Shown in pieces: positions 1 to 11,165 of a DNA stretch of 64,000 nucleotides. Location of the stretch: contig NC_092868.1 in assembly GCF_032062135.1 (NCBI RefSeq), positions 43,962,196 to 44,026,195 on the forward strand, in the 5' to 3' direction. The notes beneath the pieces were generated by a model. That model made no database searches, was not told where the DNA came from, and saw only the letters and a list, made by a program, of their open reading frames with translations. Positions within the stretch are counted from its first letter, which is position 1; the number at the start of each line of letters is the position of its first letter. The position numbers were made by a program, and so were the translations under genes. Origin of the DNA: Pyxicephalus adspersus. Lineage: Eukaryota > Chordata > Amphibia > Anura > Pyxicephalidae.

Positions 1-356
1 GCAGGACAGGGGACACAATATGAAGTCAGACAGTCCGGGGTCAGTTAACAGGTGATCAACAGACAACACAGAACAGGAGAGTCTAGCCGAGGCAAGTCCG
101 GGAAACAGTGCTATGGGTCAAACACAGGTTGTCAGTTCACCAAACAAGGTATCCAAGGGTTAAGATAGGCAACAGGTCAGTCCAGGTAGCAAACAATAGT
201 AGGTTTAGAAAAGAGGCAGAGTTAGCAACAGGTAATCCAACAGATAATAACCCCCACAGCAGGTTGGCCAGGCTTAACAATACAACAGGCAAGTGGTGCC
301 TGGGAGCTGAAAGCTGTAAGGAACCAGTAGCTAATGGAATGGCAAGTTCAAGCTAG
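1..356. repeat. CAGG-rich interspersed repeat, copy 1
   Basis: Purine-rich sequence on the + strand with many CAGG, AACAGG and GTCAG words. The stretch at about 117-155 aligns by eye with 25533-25570: both carry GTCAAA, CACAGG, TCAGT, CACCAA and AGGTA in the same order and spacing. That shows a dispersed family, not chance composition. The 82-codon open frame across it is a by-product. The class (LTR, TIR or other) cannot be told from these two pieces, and the copy may run off the window start. Confidence 0.55.
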
Positions 357-777
357 GAACTAAAGCACGTATTGGCTGTAGCACATATTTTAAAATACAT
401 TTCAGCTGCACACAGTCTCATAGCAGGGGATGCTGGGAGAACACTGACAAATAAAGGGAAACTGGAGATGCTGAAAGCTGAAGAGCAGAAGATGGACAGC
501 TAATTATTCAATTCTCCTCTGCAAGCAACAATGTAAAAGGGAAAAAATTGGGCACACTGAACTGTAGTGGCTTTCTGCACATGATCACCGGCCAGATAAT
601 CGTCTCCTAACACTAGCATTCCGATCTTCAGCCAGCCTTTTATTTGTTCTAGGATTCCGGTGTCAAAGAGAACATTGCAAGGTGCAGATACGGTTGAAAT
701 GTTTTCCTTTACTTTTTAGAACTTTTCTTCAGCTGATACATCTGTGCACTGTAGCTTCCTTTTATAATAATACAGTT
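357..777. other. Noncoding, nothing recognised
   Basis: Unique-looking sequence between two repeats. I see no gene, RNA or repeat signature. Confidence 0.5.
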
Positions 778-985
778 GTTACATAGTAACATAGTAGGTC
801 AGGCTGAAAAAAAGACATTAGTCAATAATGTTCACCCACTAGGGAAATAAACATATCCCAGATATTAAACCCTATGGACATAGTTAGTCCGGAGGAAGGC
901 AAAAAAAAAAAACCTGGTACAATTTGCTCCAACAGGGGAAAACAATACTTCCGGATTCCATGAGGCAATCAGATGTTCCCTGGAT
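778..985 (+). repeat. Anuran interspersed repeat (ACATAGTAACATAGTAGG type), copy 1
   Basis: Starts with GTTACATAGTAACATAGTAG and continues through the words AGGGAAATAAACATATCCC, CCCTATGGACATAGTT, GGAGGAAGGC, CCTGGTACAAT and GTTCCCTGGATCA. The same words recur in the same order at 46441-46585, so it is a dispersed repeat. From memory it is abundant in frog genomes. I cannot assign its transposon class from sequence. A 13 bp A-run near 901 sits where the family has a shorter one. Confidence 0.7.
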
Positions 986-3900
986 CACCAGTCTGTTATT
1001 TTTGAATATCCCCACATTTTATTGTATGGTAAACTTCACTTTCAAGAGTAGGAACATGAGGAACTTCTCTGATAGGTATCTTTCTGTTGACTGTTTGGAA
1101 GAGAGGGCAGAGTAGATGTCCTTCTATGCCCATCATCTGGGCAAGCCTCCAGTATTGAATCAAGTGTCTCATAACTCTGTGCACCACAATGTTGCTATAT
1201 GAATCATGTATCTCTTCTTTTTTGGCTTGGATGCATTCTACTTTTCCCAGGGTACATCTTTTATGACCTTGCATGTGCTGGTCTTTCATCCGCTCGAAGT
1301 GCTCAGTACTGAGAGTGGGGACAATTCCGGTTGGTACAGAAAAGAAATGCCAGTCTGAGTTGGAATTCTAAGTTGGAATTCATATTTTTGTCAAAACAGT
1401 TTATATTACTTATATGTGGCCCTTTGAAAATGTAGGTATAATTGTACGTTACACCTTTCAATGACTGAGAAGATTGAAAATTAAAAAAAAAAAGTGGATC
1501 TACATTAAAGTGGAACAGGCAGGTCATTGTTGCAGAAAGGGACAAAAAGGGAGATGTGTCCAATCTGCCGTGCTCAGGGTTTCTGGCCACCAAGCCGAGT
1601 TATGTGCCTTTGGTAACCTCCTCTTCTAAAGATGCTAGTTCCACAACTATCATGCAGACCCAGTTGTTTTAAAACTTTTTATTTACCTGATTTGGAACAA
1701 ATATGACCTGGCAATGATTTTTTATGGACTTGTCTGATCCAAATACAGTATGTCTGCTCATGTCAATCATTCAGAAAGTACCTATGTTAGCCAAGGAACC
1801 AGCATTTTGAGATGTTCCTCCAAGTCAGGTTTCCTTTAAGTAAATTCAGTAAGCTGCTGTGCATATTGGTTGGAGGTTCACAAGCTATCCCCAGAGATAC
1901 CATAAGCATGAATTCTGCTGACCCCTCATCTCTACTGTTTTAACATCTGTACACGTGGGTGGAGAGACAACCCATTCTGGAAGGTTAAGATTGTGGTTTT
2001 AGCGTTCTTCCTGATATTTTGTTAATTAGATATCCTGTGTGGTCCTTTGCCTGCTATGAATAGAGAGTTGCTTGTGAGGGATGGTTTATATTCTCACAAT
2101 GAATTCAAATGTGTTGCATAAATCTTCTTTTGCAATTGTAAATTGTTAAGTCTCTTTGAATTGTTTGCAAAGAATAGTTTGAAAATATTTCAAACAGGGT
2201 GAGGCGTAACATTTTAAAGGGATCTTGTCAAAACACAAGTGGTGAGAAGGCGTTCTCCAGTCCACAGGCTGCATTCTAGTTCTTGGGCTTACTATGTCAG
2301 TATTTACCTAATGAGCAGATTCACACTTACATTGTGTTCTGTTGGAGTGCAATACCGCACATGACTTTCTGCATGTTACATTGTACTTTAAAGTGGCCTA
2401 TTGTGACAAAAACTACTTACAGAACTTACTTACAGAATTTTTTTATTTTTACCAACAGCCCCCTACTACTTTTTTATTCTTTGTCTAGGTGTAAAAGGTT
2501 TGTCTTCTCAAACTTTGGATAACAAATCTCAATGTTTCATTCATACTATAAAATATGACAATGTACTATATCTGGCACCTTGGTATTAGAGGCCTGGCTG
2601 CAAAAAAAAATTGAAGAGATAGCCAGCTGCTAATGGCATAAACAATATGGTGGCATGGGACTGAAGTTGGGCTATGGTATTTCTGCAAGGAATCTCCTTA
2701 TAGGTAAGATACTAATGTCACCTTTAATCAACTTGGATAAGAGGGGTGTAAATTCTTTATTGTGTGTTGTATTAAAGCAGCCTACTTATTTATGAATGTG
2801 CCACCAATGCATGACAAGAAATTAAAACTGACACACCCTTTTTTCCATTGTAGTGCATGACAAATCATGGTATGGGTGTTGTGCATTTGTGGCTATTATA
2901 CAGTTATTACACATTGGGGTGCAGTTTCTGGTGAATGTTACATTGATACATTGCAGTTTGCAGACACCGGAGGCCAGAGGCATTTGCTCTATGATACTCA
3001 TGGTAATCCATACTTAGGATGATACACCTGTCTCTAGCAGCAGCTGTTTACCAGAAATGTAAGCACCTGGTGCTCTGTGCATGTTGTTTGACCTGTGTTT
3101 GGAAACAATCTTAAGTTTGGTTTATGCCGAGCTTCTCCTTTTTCAATGTTTATTTGTTTTTCACCTCCTTACTTTGCATGAAACATGTCGAAAGCCAATC
3201 CAGGCACAAGCAACACTACTGGAATTCCATGCTACTGTGATATACTATCGGCATATACATTGATTTGATTTATTTGACCTAATTGTGCCTGCATAGAGGT
3301 ATTTCAAATTTAAGGGTGCTCTGCCCATTTTTATTTATTCTATTCATATAAACAGAACATAAACATACAACAATTTCCCTCACAGGGGATCAGCAACATT
3401 ACAGTCCTTCAGAAAATGATCACAAATTTAGCCTCCTGGCTCTCTTTATGACACTCTGTAAAGTTTTCGGTCCTGCAGACCTTTTGGGCTCTCCCAATTT
3501 ACAGGTAACACACAGCTTGTCTACCTGAGCTACCTGTCCTCCTGCTGCAACCCCCCCTCACTTTATTAGAGACAGGTGCCTTTTTTGAAATAAATGGCCA
3601 GGTGCTGCAGAGCCATCCTCAGTTTCTGACCTGGAAATAGGTTGGATTGCCTGGCCCACCCATTCCTTCCCAAATCTGCAGCAACACAATTGTTTATGAC
3701 CCTATCTCTACCCTTTACTCCCTTTTCCAGGGGCAATTGAAGTAGATGATGTCTAATACCCTGCACATTTGCCATCACTTCTTCATTCTATTACAATCTA
3801 GTTTCCTGCTTTACTTTACACGTAGGTTAGTTGTATTGTTCAAATAATTTTTGGGATGTGGTGTTTCCATACCATAACAACATTCTGTTTAAACAATTAT

Positions 3901-4084
3901 TTCTACATTAAAAAAATCATTTTGCTTCTAAACTGAACAGTTTTGGTAATCTAGACAATTAACATTTTTACCAGTAAAAAAAACCCCACTGATTTATTAA
4001 GTTAAATTTCAGGAGCTTCGGTTACACTTCATTCCATCAGCCACAATCTTAAATTCATAATTTGCTTCTAATAGATTCATTTGT
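986..4084. other. Noncoding unique DNA
   Basis: About 3 kb with only short open frames (97 codons at most) and no family signature. It holds a few A- and T-runs. The stretch around 2830-2960 has GTGCATGACA/GTTGTGCATTTGTGG words that may be an old repeat, but I cannot pair it with another copy here. Confidence 0.5.
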
Positions 4085-4665
4085 CTGTGTTTAAAGGAAT
4101 TCCTGCCCCTGGCTCTTTGCTCAGAGTGTCTGTTATAAACGTTCCATTGATTTTCTCGGTGTTTAACAAGGATCAATCAAAGGCAATCAATAGCTCTATT
4201 TGTCCAAATCATGGCCGGGTCAGGGACTACATTACAGAGGAGAAATGAGCAGAAAAATTGTTGATGGAGGAAAAAAATGACAAGAGGCAAGGATGTAATT
4301 AAACAGCAAGGTGTTTATATGACAGCCATAAGAATCACCCTTACATTCCTTAACACCTTCCAAAGCTTAATAATTCTCAATAACCATTGGATGAAAACTA
4401 ATTTTTATAAAAGAATGTCACAGAAGTGGTATTGTTGCTCATAATCAGTTACCGGCTTTGTTACTGCTATTACACATTAATCAAATCTTAATTAGAATGC
4501 TCACTGTGGACAAACTAGCCCAGCAATCTGAAGTTTATTAGTAATTTAAATGAATTTTCTTATATAATTAATGTATTTTTATCTCTTCCGTATGAATTAA
4601 CCTGACAGTAGGAGATAACATCTGGAGTACTCACTGTGCTTAATTGTAAAATGTTAAGAAATTGA
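4085..4665. promoter_or_regulatory. Candidate conserved noncoding element
   Basis: Complex, repeat-free sequence with clustered homeodomain-type sites: TAATTAAA near 4295, TTAATTAG near 4488 and ATAATTAATG near 4565. It also has a TCF/LEF-type ATCAAAGG at 4176-4183. Such composition is usual in vertebrate developmental enhancers. The call is inference: no alignment was possible, and AT-rich DNA yields TAATTA by chance. Confidence 0.25.
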
Positions 4666-5040
4666 TTCCTTAGAATGTTTTTTATAAGATTACATTGTTT
4701 TCATATTGTGTATGGGTTGAATTGTCTAAGCCTGTAGCCTTTGAAAAGGGAAAATATAATATATAGAAAATTAGTTGAAAATCAGTTTAATGGCTAAATG
4801 TGTTGTTTTTCTGTCAAAGCCCAACTTCTGTCAAGTGTTTTCATTTTTGTACAGTGGGAGGGGTGTTAGTGAGGTTGGGGAGCAGAACCTCTGCCACTTT
4901 TTAATATATAATTAATATAATTAATGTTTATAACTGAACTTGGAATAGCCAGACTAAAAAAAATGACGGAATATCATGGGGAAGGGTCAAAGTATATTAT
5001 TTAGCATTTAGGGCCCACTCACACCTCTCTGTCTTGGTGT
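4666..5040. other. AT-rich spacer
   Basis: AT-rich sequence with a GTGGGAGGGGTGTTAGTGAG stretch near 4856 that resembles an anuran repeat piece from memory. Nothing else is seen. Confidence 0.4.
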
Positions 5041-5268
5041 ATTGAGCTTTATTTATTAAAGCTCTCTGTGAATGGAGAAGATAGTCTATCATGGGTGAAG
5101 CTTGATGATCCAGCAATTCTTAAATGGATCCGGTCCAAGACTGAAAACATTTGCCAACTAATAGCTAATGGTTTTAGGAAATCCATTCAAGTTTGCTGAA
5201 TCACCCAGATTCTCCCATGATAGTCTATCTTCTCCAGTCTTAGAGAGGTTTAAAAAATCAGGTCCAAT
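5041..5268. mobile_element. Palindromic MITE, ATTGGGCCTGATTTATTAAA type, copy 1
   Basis: The two ends are inverted repeats: left ATTGAGCTTTATTTATTAAA and right TTTAAAAAATCAGGTCCAAT. The interior is also near-palindromic, with GAGAAGATAGTCTATCAT on the left answered by ATGATAGTCTATCTTCTCC on the right. Related copies lie at 32798-33016, 47508-47707 and 54096-54167. It has no coding capacity. The best-kept copy (32798) has TA on both sides, which hints at a TA-target element, but the superfamily is not certain. A hAT begins 9 bp beyond its right end. Confidence 0.75.
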
Positions 5269-5269
5269 G

Positions 5270-5568
5270 TGTTAAAGTAGTGGTCGCCAACCTTTTCAGG
5301 CAGACGAAGCAGTAAATTTACCAACTTCGGACTGTACTTGCACGGGGAGCCAGGTGTCACTCAAATGGAAAGAAACTTCCCCTTTAGCGACGTCATGATG
5401 CCAGAACCCGTCCACTCTCCTGAGCCTGTGATTCATACCGGGGACATGGTCCACAGCTCTGGTTGGTGCGCAATCCCAGTGGGCCCCTTCTCTTTGGAGG
5501 TCCAGAGCCACGGACCACCAGATATTTCTCACGGACCGGACCACTGGTTGGCAACCGATGTGTTAAAG
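5270..5568. mobile_element. Non-autonomous hAT element with perfect 8 bp target duplication
   Basis: The element body is 5278-5560. It opens with TAGTGGTCGCCAACC and closes with GGTTGGCAACCGATG, imperfect terminal inverted repeats of the hAT type. It is flanked by TGTTAAAG at 5270-5277 and 5561-5568, an exact 8 bp duplication as hAT transposases make. The interior holds the family words GGGGAGCC, GTGTCACTCAAA, GACGTCATGATGCC and ACATGGTCC. It is GC-rich against an AT-rich background. No transposase is encoded; the short frames on both strands are incidental. Other members are at 39015, 45442 and 54168. Confidence 0.9.
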
Positions 5569-5989
5569 CATGCAGGGCTGCTTTCGGAAATGTCCAGGCC
5601 CCATGCTAAGAAAACTTCCTGAGCCCCCTCTTCATTTCTTAAAGGTCTGGGGTAATCAACAAAGAGCAAGGTACAAATGGAGGGCCTCGGCCAGCTAGAT
5701 TCGGAGCAGTGCAACCTCTCACTCACACCTTAGGATGGTTGGTTGATGTTGCTGAGGATTCTGATGGTAATATTTAGATAATTGAACACCTTGGCTTGCA
5801 CTGCCACCAGCTCAAATGCAGTGCCATTAGGAAGATAAGTATATCAGTAGCTTTATATTGGATAACCGGGAATCGGAATGCCTAAATGGACAAATGATTA
5901 TAACTACAGAAATTGCATGTTTGATGTACATTTTTCTTTGCAGAAAAAGTATTTACAGCCAGGCTTTTTTTTTTTATTCAAAGTATATA
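5569..5989. other. Noncoding, nothing recognised
   Basis: Sequence between a hAT and a complex unique block. No gene or repeat signature is visible. Confidence 0.45.
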
Positions 5990-6430
5990 ATGCACAATGC
6001 CTCTATTTTCTGCATCGCAAGGTCTCTTTCCATTAAATTAATCCATCTGCAGAGAAATGACTGCTCATCCCTGCCCTCCTCTTTATTATTTCAACCGTCG
6101 CCTGCGTCTGTTTAACATGTCCTCCTACCTGCTAAATGCCTCTAAAGAGAAAGTAAATATATTCCCAGGCCTTCACTTCTACACAGACTGAGGCCGTCAT
6201 TTGAATTGGAACTGGGAGTTCTATCAGTGCGAAATTGCTGGTTCGATCTTTTTGAGTCTAGTCAGACGGCAGGCAGGATAATTTGTCTCTCAGCTCAGGA
6301 AGAAGTGATGGAAGTCAATTTGACAGCTGCAAAGTTCCCTGAGGATTTCAGACCCGTAGTGCACCAAGCAGTGACAGACACGTTGGTTGCTTTGAATACA
6401 AATTGAGCTGCCGGCTCAGAATATTGCTGA
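5990..6430. promoter_or_regulatory. Candidate conserved noncoding element
   Basis: Complex unique sequence with balanced composition. A bicoid/Otx-type TAATCC at 6039-6044 overlaps an E-box CATCTG at 6044-6049. A 66-codon frame at 6206-6406 has no family signature and no splice context that I trust. The possible enhancer role is inference from composition only. Confidence 0.22.
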
Positions 6431-6882
6431 GACTATACAAATGGCACATATTCTAGGATTTTATTACATGAAAAGACTAAAATAGCAGTTCCCATAGCAG
6501 TGTGGAATATCCATTCCTAGCACATCCAGCCCACCGAGACTGGATATTAGCCAGCCACCGCCGGCCACAATGGGTTATGCAAAACCAATTAACCCCACAG
6601 GGCCGGGAGATCTGGGAGACAGTTCAGGTTAATTGGTAAAATCTTGTCGGATGTCAGAGTGAATGTCATGACGTGAAAGTTATACAGAAGGTATTGGAAT
6701 CTGTCTCTCAGTTTTGGTCATGTCTTATGTGCGATGTTGCTAGGAGATTATTCAGGATCTGGGATGGAGTTCCAACATTTGTCTCCTTTGTAATTTTGAA
6801 TTATTATTTTGAAATTTGAATTAGTCCAACAAGATAGGACCTAATGGAAGGGTCTCAAATTGGGATTTTTTTATTTCTAAAT
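6431..6882. other. Unique DNA, possible continuation of regulatory block
   Basis: 6530-6650 is a GC-richer island with CCACCGCCGGCCACAATGGG, an octamer-like ATGCAAA and a CCAATTAACC site. The rest is AT-rich and featureless. No gene is seen. Confidence 0.3.
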
Positions 6883-7219
6883 GGGCAGCATAGTGGCTCG
6901 ATGGTTAGCACTTTGGCCTTTGCAGCACTGGGTCCCAGGTTCGAATCTTGGCCAGGACACTATCTGCATGGAGTTTTCAGGTTCTCCCTGGTTTAGCGTG
7001 GCTTTCTTCTGGGTACTCAGGTCTCCTTTAACATTCCAAAAACATGCAGTTAGATTAATTGGTTTCCACCCACATTGACCTTAGACTGTATTAATGACAC
7101 ATGACTATAGTAGGGATATTGGATTGTGAGCCCCCTTTAAGGGACAGCTAGTGACATGACTATGGACTTTGTACAGCGCTGCGTAATATGTTGGCACTAT
7201 ATAAATACTGTTTAATAAT
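6883..7219 (+). mobile_element. V-SINE-like SINE, full length, plus strand
   Basis: The head is tRNA-derived: a box A-like TGGCTCGATGG at 6892-6902 and a box B GGTTCGAATCT at 6938-6948 are the pol III promoter. It is followed by the V-SINE-type central domain (ATGGAGTTTTCAGGTTCTCC, then CATTCCAAAAACATGCAG). The tail is TGTACAGCGCTGCGTAATAT then TTGGCACTATATAAATACTG and ends near TTTAATAATG. Zebrafish DANA and other V-SINEs share this central domain. The tail is shared with the LINE-like end at 49287. A 65-codon frame over it is not a gene. Other copies are at 17766, 33945 and 35123. Confidence 0.85.
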
Positions 7220-7854
7220 GAATGTCAATTCTTTTCTTTTACCCATGCTTATTGTTTTACTAAAAACCTTTGCTTTGCATGTTATATCTGTTTATTGGGT
7301 ATCTAAACCTAAGAGCCAAAATGTAATGAATTTCAGATTACCGGCCCTTAGATGTGGTGGATTCATTAATTTCCTTCTTCCAGGCTTTTTCCCTAAATGT
7401 TCCCTTGCCAAGAACACATATCCTATTCTAGGGTGATGAAGGTCATACTGAATGTGTGGAGGAGCAGCTTTGTCAAAGAAGACGGAGAAGAGCATTAGGA
7501 CTACAGGCCCGATGCACCCTAAAACAATGCAACTGATGCACATGCAGACTCTACAGGAATGCATCCACTGGTAATATTTCTGGAAGGATCAACAGCATTT
7601 TTATACCAATATAACAAAACAGTTTCAATTGTATTTAACAGATATAAAGGAATCAAATAAGAAATGTTCATTGTTAGAATTGACATACCTTTAACTAAAA
7701 TTTAGTTGCTAATCAATGTGGTCTATTGGTAAAGAAGTCCTGTTTACTAGAAAATGGTATTATTTATATACAAACTCAATTTTTCTAGGAAATGACCAAA
7801 AAATAGTGAGTGTGGATGGTGGAGGAAATGAGGAATTAGCCAATGCTCCCTATA
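7220..7854. repeat. Unique DNA with an old dispersed repeat piece
   Basis: Mostly featureless. 7616-7712 (words TTTCAATTG, CAAATAAGAAATG and GTTCATTGTTAGAATTGACA) matches in order pieces at 11613-11700 and 48622-48720, so it is a dispersed repeat fragment. No gene is seen. Confidence 0.45.
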
Positions 7855-8076
7855 CGTGTTTCTTTGAAAAAGGTCTTCAGGGAACCCCGGCTATAATTAC
7901 TATATCCATAGCTCACATTAGTGTGGAGGTCACTAAGAAGAATCCCTCTTACATTGCTGGCCAGTGGGAAGAATGTCACAGATTGCCAAAAAGTTAATTG
8001 GACCGGAGAATAATAAATTGCTCATTGCTCAAGGAACCTCTAGCAACTCCTGGAGGAACACTGGTTGAGAAACATC
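7855..8076 (-). mobile_element. Degraded hAT copy (CAGTGTTTCTCAACC family)
   Basis: Minus-strand copy. The right end reads GGAACACTGGTTGAGAAACA and the left end GTGTTTCTTTGAAAAAGGTC. Between them are family words shared with 21723-21902 and 28658-29250: CAGGGAACCCCGGCTATAAT, ATAGCTCACATTAGTGTGG and TTGCTGGCCAGTGGGAAGAA. No clear target duplication remains, so the copy is old or internally deleted. Confidence 0.75.
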
Positions 8077-9020
8077 GCCTTTTACAATTAATATTCAATA
8101 CACAAGAATCCTATCAAGGTGTGAGTCACACCCTAAAATTTTGTGGGGGTAAATTGTTCAAAAAAAGTATCCAAAACACAATGTATGTGTATGTCCTTTG
8201 AGCACCAATTTTATAAGTGGTAATCTTGGCAATTTAAAAAAGTGGTGATCCGTGAAAGGAGCTTTTGATCGCCAGCTTAGGTTACTTATGATGTGATGAT
8301 CCATTACTGTTTTCTACAGTAAAAATAATCACTCCTTCATAAATCTATTGATTTGAAACAAAAAGCTAACTATGAAGCTATGATCTCATTGGCACTTTTT
8401 TTTCCCTATGATATAAATATGCCCTATGATATATTTTACTTAATAGCCAACTTCAAATGGCCTGATTTTCCTGTCCTCTCATAAACACTTCATAGAACAT
8501 ACTAATGGCAGTCAGAAGCTGGCGATATTACAAATGAACAATTTTTGTGCAATGACCGTGCCTTATATGTAGTGCCAAAACTGATAATACAATGAGAAAG
8601 AGTATCCCACGCGGTAAATAAACCTCAGCTACTAAAGCAACTTCATGAGAACTCAAAAATACTGTTTTTAATCCAAGGAATTAACAAATAACTCTGTTTT
8701 GAAATTGCTGTATGCGCTAATGTTTAGTGAAGTTAAGCTAACGCGTTTTGTAAGTGATCCAAAGCCACCAATCAGAATGAATCATATGGCGTTCTGACCA
8801 TACTAAGGTGAAACTTGATTGGTTGTCATGATATACTGCACCATGCACATCATTATAACTGTTCTATATTTGACTCATTTATAGAGTGCCAACAAATTCT
8901 GTTGAGCTTCGCAGAGAACACAATTTATTTATACTAGTCTTGTCCCTGAATTGGTATAGTCATTTGTGATGAGCCATGTGAACACGGGTCAAAGAAAAGC
9001 CTGTATAGTCTGTGCTTCAC
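8077..9020. other. Noncoding AT-rich DNA
   Basis: No gene signature. 8715-8860 (AAGTGATCCAAAGCC to GATTGGTTGTCATG) resembles an anuran repeat from memory, but no second copy is in the window. Confidence 0.4.
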
Positions 9021-9335
9021 AATATTGTCTATATCATAGTATTGTACGATATCACAGTATTGTCTGTATTACAGTATTTTTTATATCACAGTATTGTCTA
9101 TATCATAGTATTGTCTATATCACAGTATTGTCTATATCATAGTATTGTCTATATCACAGTATTATCTATATCACAGTATTTTCTATATCACAGTATTGTT
9201 TATATCATAGTATTGTACGATATCACAGTATTGTTTATATCATAGTATTGTACGATATCACAGTATTGTACGATATCATAGTATTGTCTATATCATAGTA
9301 TTGTATTATATCACAGTATTGTCTATATTACTGTG
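9021..9335. repeat. 17-18 bp minisatellite
   Basis: About 18 head-to-tail units of AGTATTGTCTATATCAT (17 bp), with AGTATTGTCTATATCAC and the 18 bp variant AGTATTGTACGATATCAC interleaved. The T/C at the last unit position alternates in runs, showing higher-order duplication. The 77-codon open frame over the array is a product of the unit sequence, not a protein gene. There are no spacers, so it is not a CRISPR array. Confidence 0.92.
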
Positions 9336-9645
9336 TTGATCGAGACAGAGTTTTGCTTCCTCATGGCAGAGCCTCCAGCAAGGACAACAGTAGCAGTTTA
9401 GTAACTTCACCAAAACCCTCTCCAAATCCCTTGGGATGATCAATTGGAGGCAGCTGTGCCTTCATTGCAGATATACAGCACCTGTAGTCACAGAAAAGCC
9501 TAAGTACACGTTCATACCAGGAAACTTACTGCTATTCTTTGGAGGAAAGTCAAAAGATAAAACTTTTTCTAAAGGGTCTATTTCCAATTGCCACTCCCAA
9601 AAAGCCAAAGTCCACCCATTCAAGTTTAGGTCTAACCATATGGAC
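9336..9645. other. Noncoding, nothing recognised
   Basis: Short stretch between the minisatellite and a hAT copy. A 121-codon frame starting at 9436 runs into the hAT and is not credible as a gene. Confidence 0.4.
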
Positions 9646-9880
9646 CAGAGTTTCTCCACCTTTTTAACATGGAGTGAACCCCTTGAAATAACTTTCAAGT
9701 CTTCAGGGATCCCCTACTACTGTATAAGCACAGAAGGCTGTATCTGTAAGGCTGACACCCCTACAGATAGTGAAAAAAATAAATGGAATATGTTAAACTG
9801 ACCTGAGAGGTCAAAACTGCGCAAGGAACCTCTGACAACCACTGGAGGAGGTTCTACAAAACCCTCGTTGAAAAACACAG
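9646..9880. mobile_element. hAT copy (CAGTGTTTCTCAACC family)
   Basis: Left end CAGAGTTTCTCCACC TTTTT and right end CGTTGAAAAACACAG. Inside are GGAGTGAACCCCTTGAAAT, TTCAAGTCTTCAGGGATCCC, CCTGAGAGGTCAAAACTGC and AAGGAACCTCTGACAACCAC, all in the order seen in the other copies. The flanks ATATGGAC and GTGCAGAC agree only weakly, so the target duplication is eroded. Confidence 0.75.
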
Positions 9881-10889
9881 GTGCAGACACTATGGTAAAA
9901 GCAAAGAGATATAGAACCTGCATCTATGTGCTATATCTTTGGTGTCTTCCTATTTTTTACAGCATTACTTTAAACGCTGTGACTTTACAAACTCAGTGCA
10001 AAGTGTCAGGGTCTCCTGTCTCCACCCTTCCACTAAGATATACTTACGGTTCTCTGCTCTGTTGCCACATCTATGATGTCGGTAGGGTTTCAGATCTTAC
10101 CTCGACAGAAAACTCCATGGCCTTCCCTTCAACCTGGATGCATGGGCCTGTGACTGATTGCTCAGTAGGCAACAACAGCCCAGATTGGTGCGTATACCTT
10201 CCTAAAGGTTGGGCGCTCAGTTGACTTTTCCATGATTAAGCACTATACAATATGGGGTCTTTTTATAGGGCACTGAATCTGACATTCACCAAACATCCTC
10301 TGGTGTACAATCTTCTAGGTTTATGGGTTAAATTGCAGTGACTGATTCTCCACCCGGAAATGGTTTGTGAATATTAGATTCACTGCTTCATGTATAGATT
10401 CCTATGTGTTTTTAAAATGAGGGCAAAACAGCAGGAACAACACCCCCACCATCAGCTTATACTCACATTCCCTTTGTTTCCTTGCCACTCCATTCACTGA
10501 TAAGAAAAAACAGAAAGTCCCAGTACTTTGGGGTTTGCCGATTGACCACTCATGACCAGTTTATGGAAGCGAGAAGGAAGTCTTCAGCCCTGTGTAAGCT
10601 TCAACTCATCTTATGTTATAGTAAACTAGTACAAGACGCTCAAGTAGACCAATTCATGTTCTGTGAAGCACATTTTTTCTTAACAAATTCACAATCTACA
10701 TCTATTCCATTGAATAAAACCAAAACATTTTTTTACCCTTTATACCATTTCCTAATGTTGAAGTCACAGCAACAGCAAATGTTTCTAACTAATCACATCC
10801 TCTCCTCTTCGCACAGGCAAAATCTACATTCTTTTATGATTTTAATCATGAGCACTGTGGAAAGAACTATTCTGTACTAAACCAAAGGG
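9881..10889. other. Noncoding DNA
   Basis: Frames of 118 and 132 codons (9868 and 10482) have no recognisable family. 10230-10470 has the look of an old repeat (CCACCCGGAAATGG and GAGGGCAAAACAGCAGG) but no partner is found here. Confidence 0.4.
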
Positions 10890-11165
10890 GAAAAAGAAAA
10901 AAAAAAAGAAAATCCCTTTTTGGTTTCTTAAGCTTTCAAAGCAAACAGACTGTTTCATCTTTCCACTCAGGCAGCCACAGAACAGACAGGCTGGTCAAAA
11001 AGCCTAATTAGATCAAACAGGAACTTGGCTCAGGCGGAATGTAAGAACGCAATGGGGAAGGTGGCCCAGATGGTTCTGTGATAAGGATTGTGTATCATTT
11101 TTCTGTTACATAAAGTACTTCAGATTAAGATGGATTTCAAGTTCCTGTTAGGTGCCCAAAACATG
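10890..11165. promoter_or_regulatory. Candidate conserved noncoding element
   Basis: Balanced, complex sequence with TAATTAG at 11005-11011, CAGACAGGCTGG and GGCCCAGATGG. No repeat similarity in the window. Low-confidence inference. Confidence 0.2.

Noticed and set aside
6892..6948. tRNA gene
   Set aside because: Box A and box B are present, but the sequence continues into the V-SINE central domain and has no proper acceptor stem. It is a SINE head.
9012..9245. 77-codon frame with repeating residues
   Set aside because: It is the translation of the 17 bp minisatellite, and the unit length is not a multiple of three.
9021..9335. CRISPR-like array
   Set aside because: Units are head to tail with no unique spacers, and the sequence is eukaryotic.
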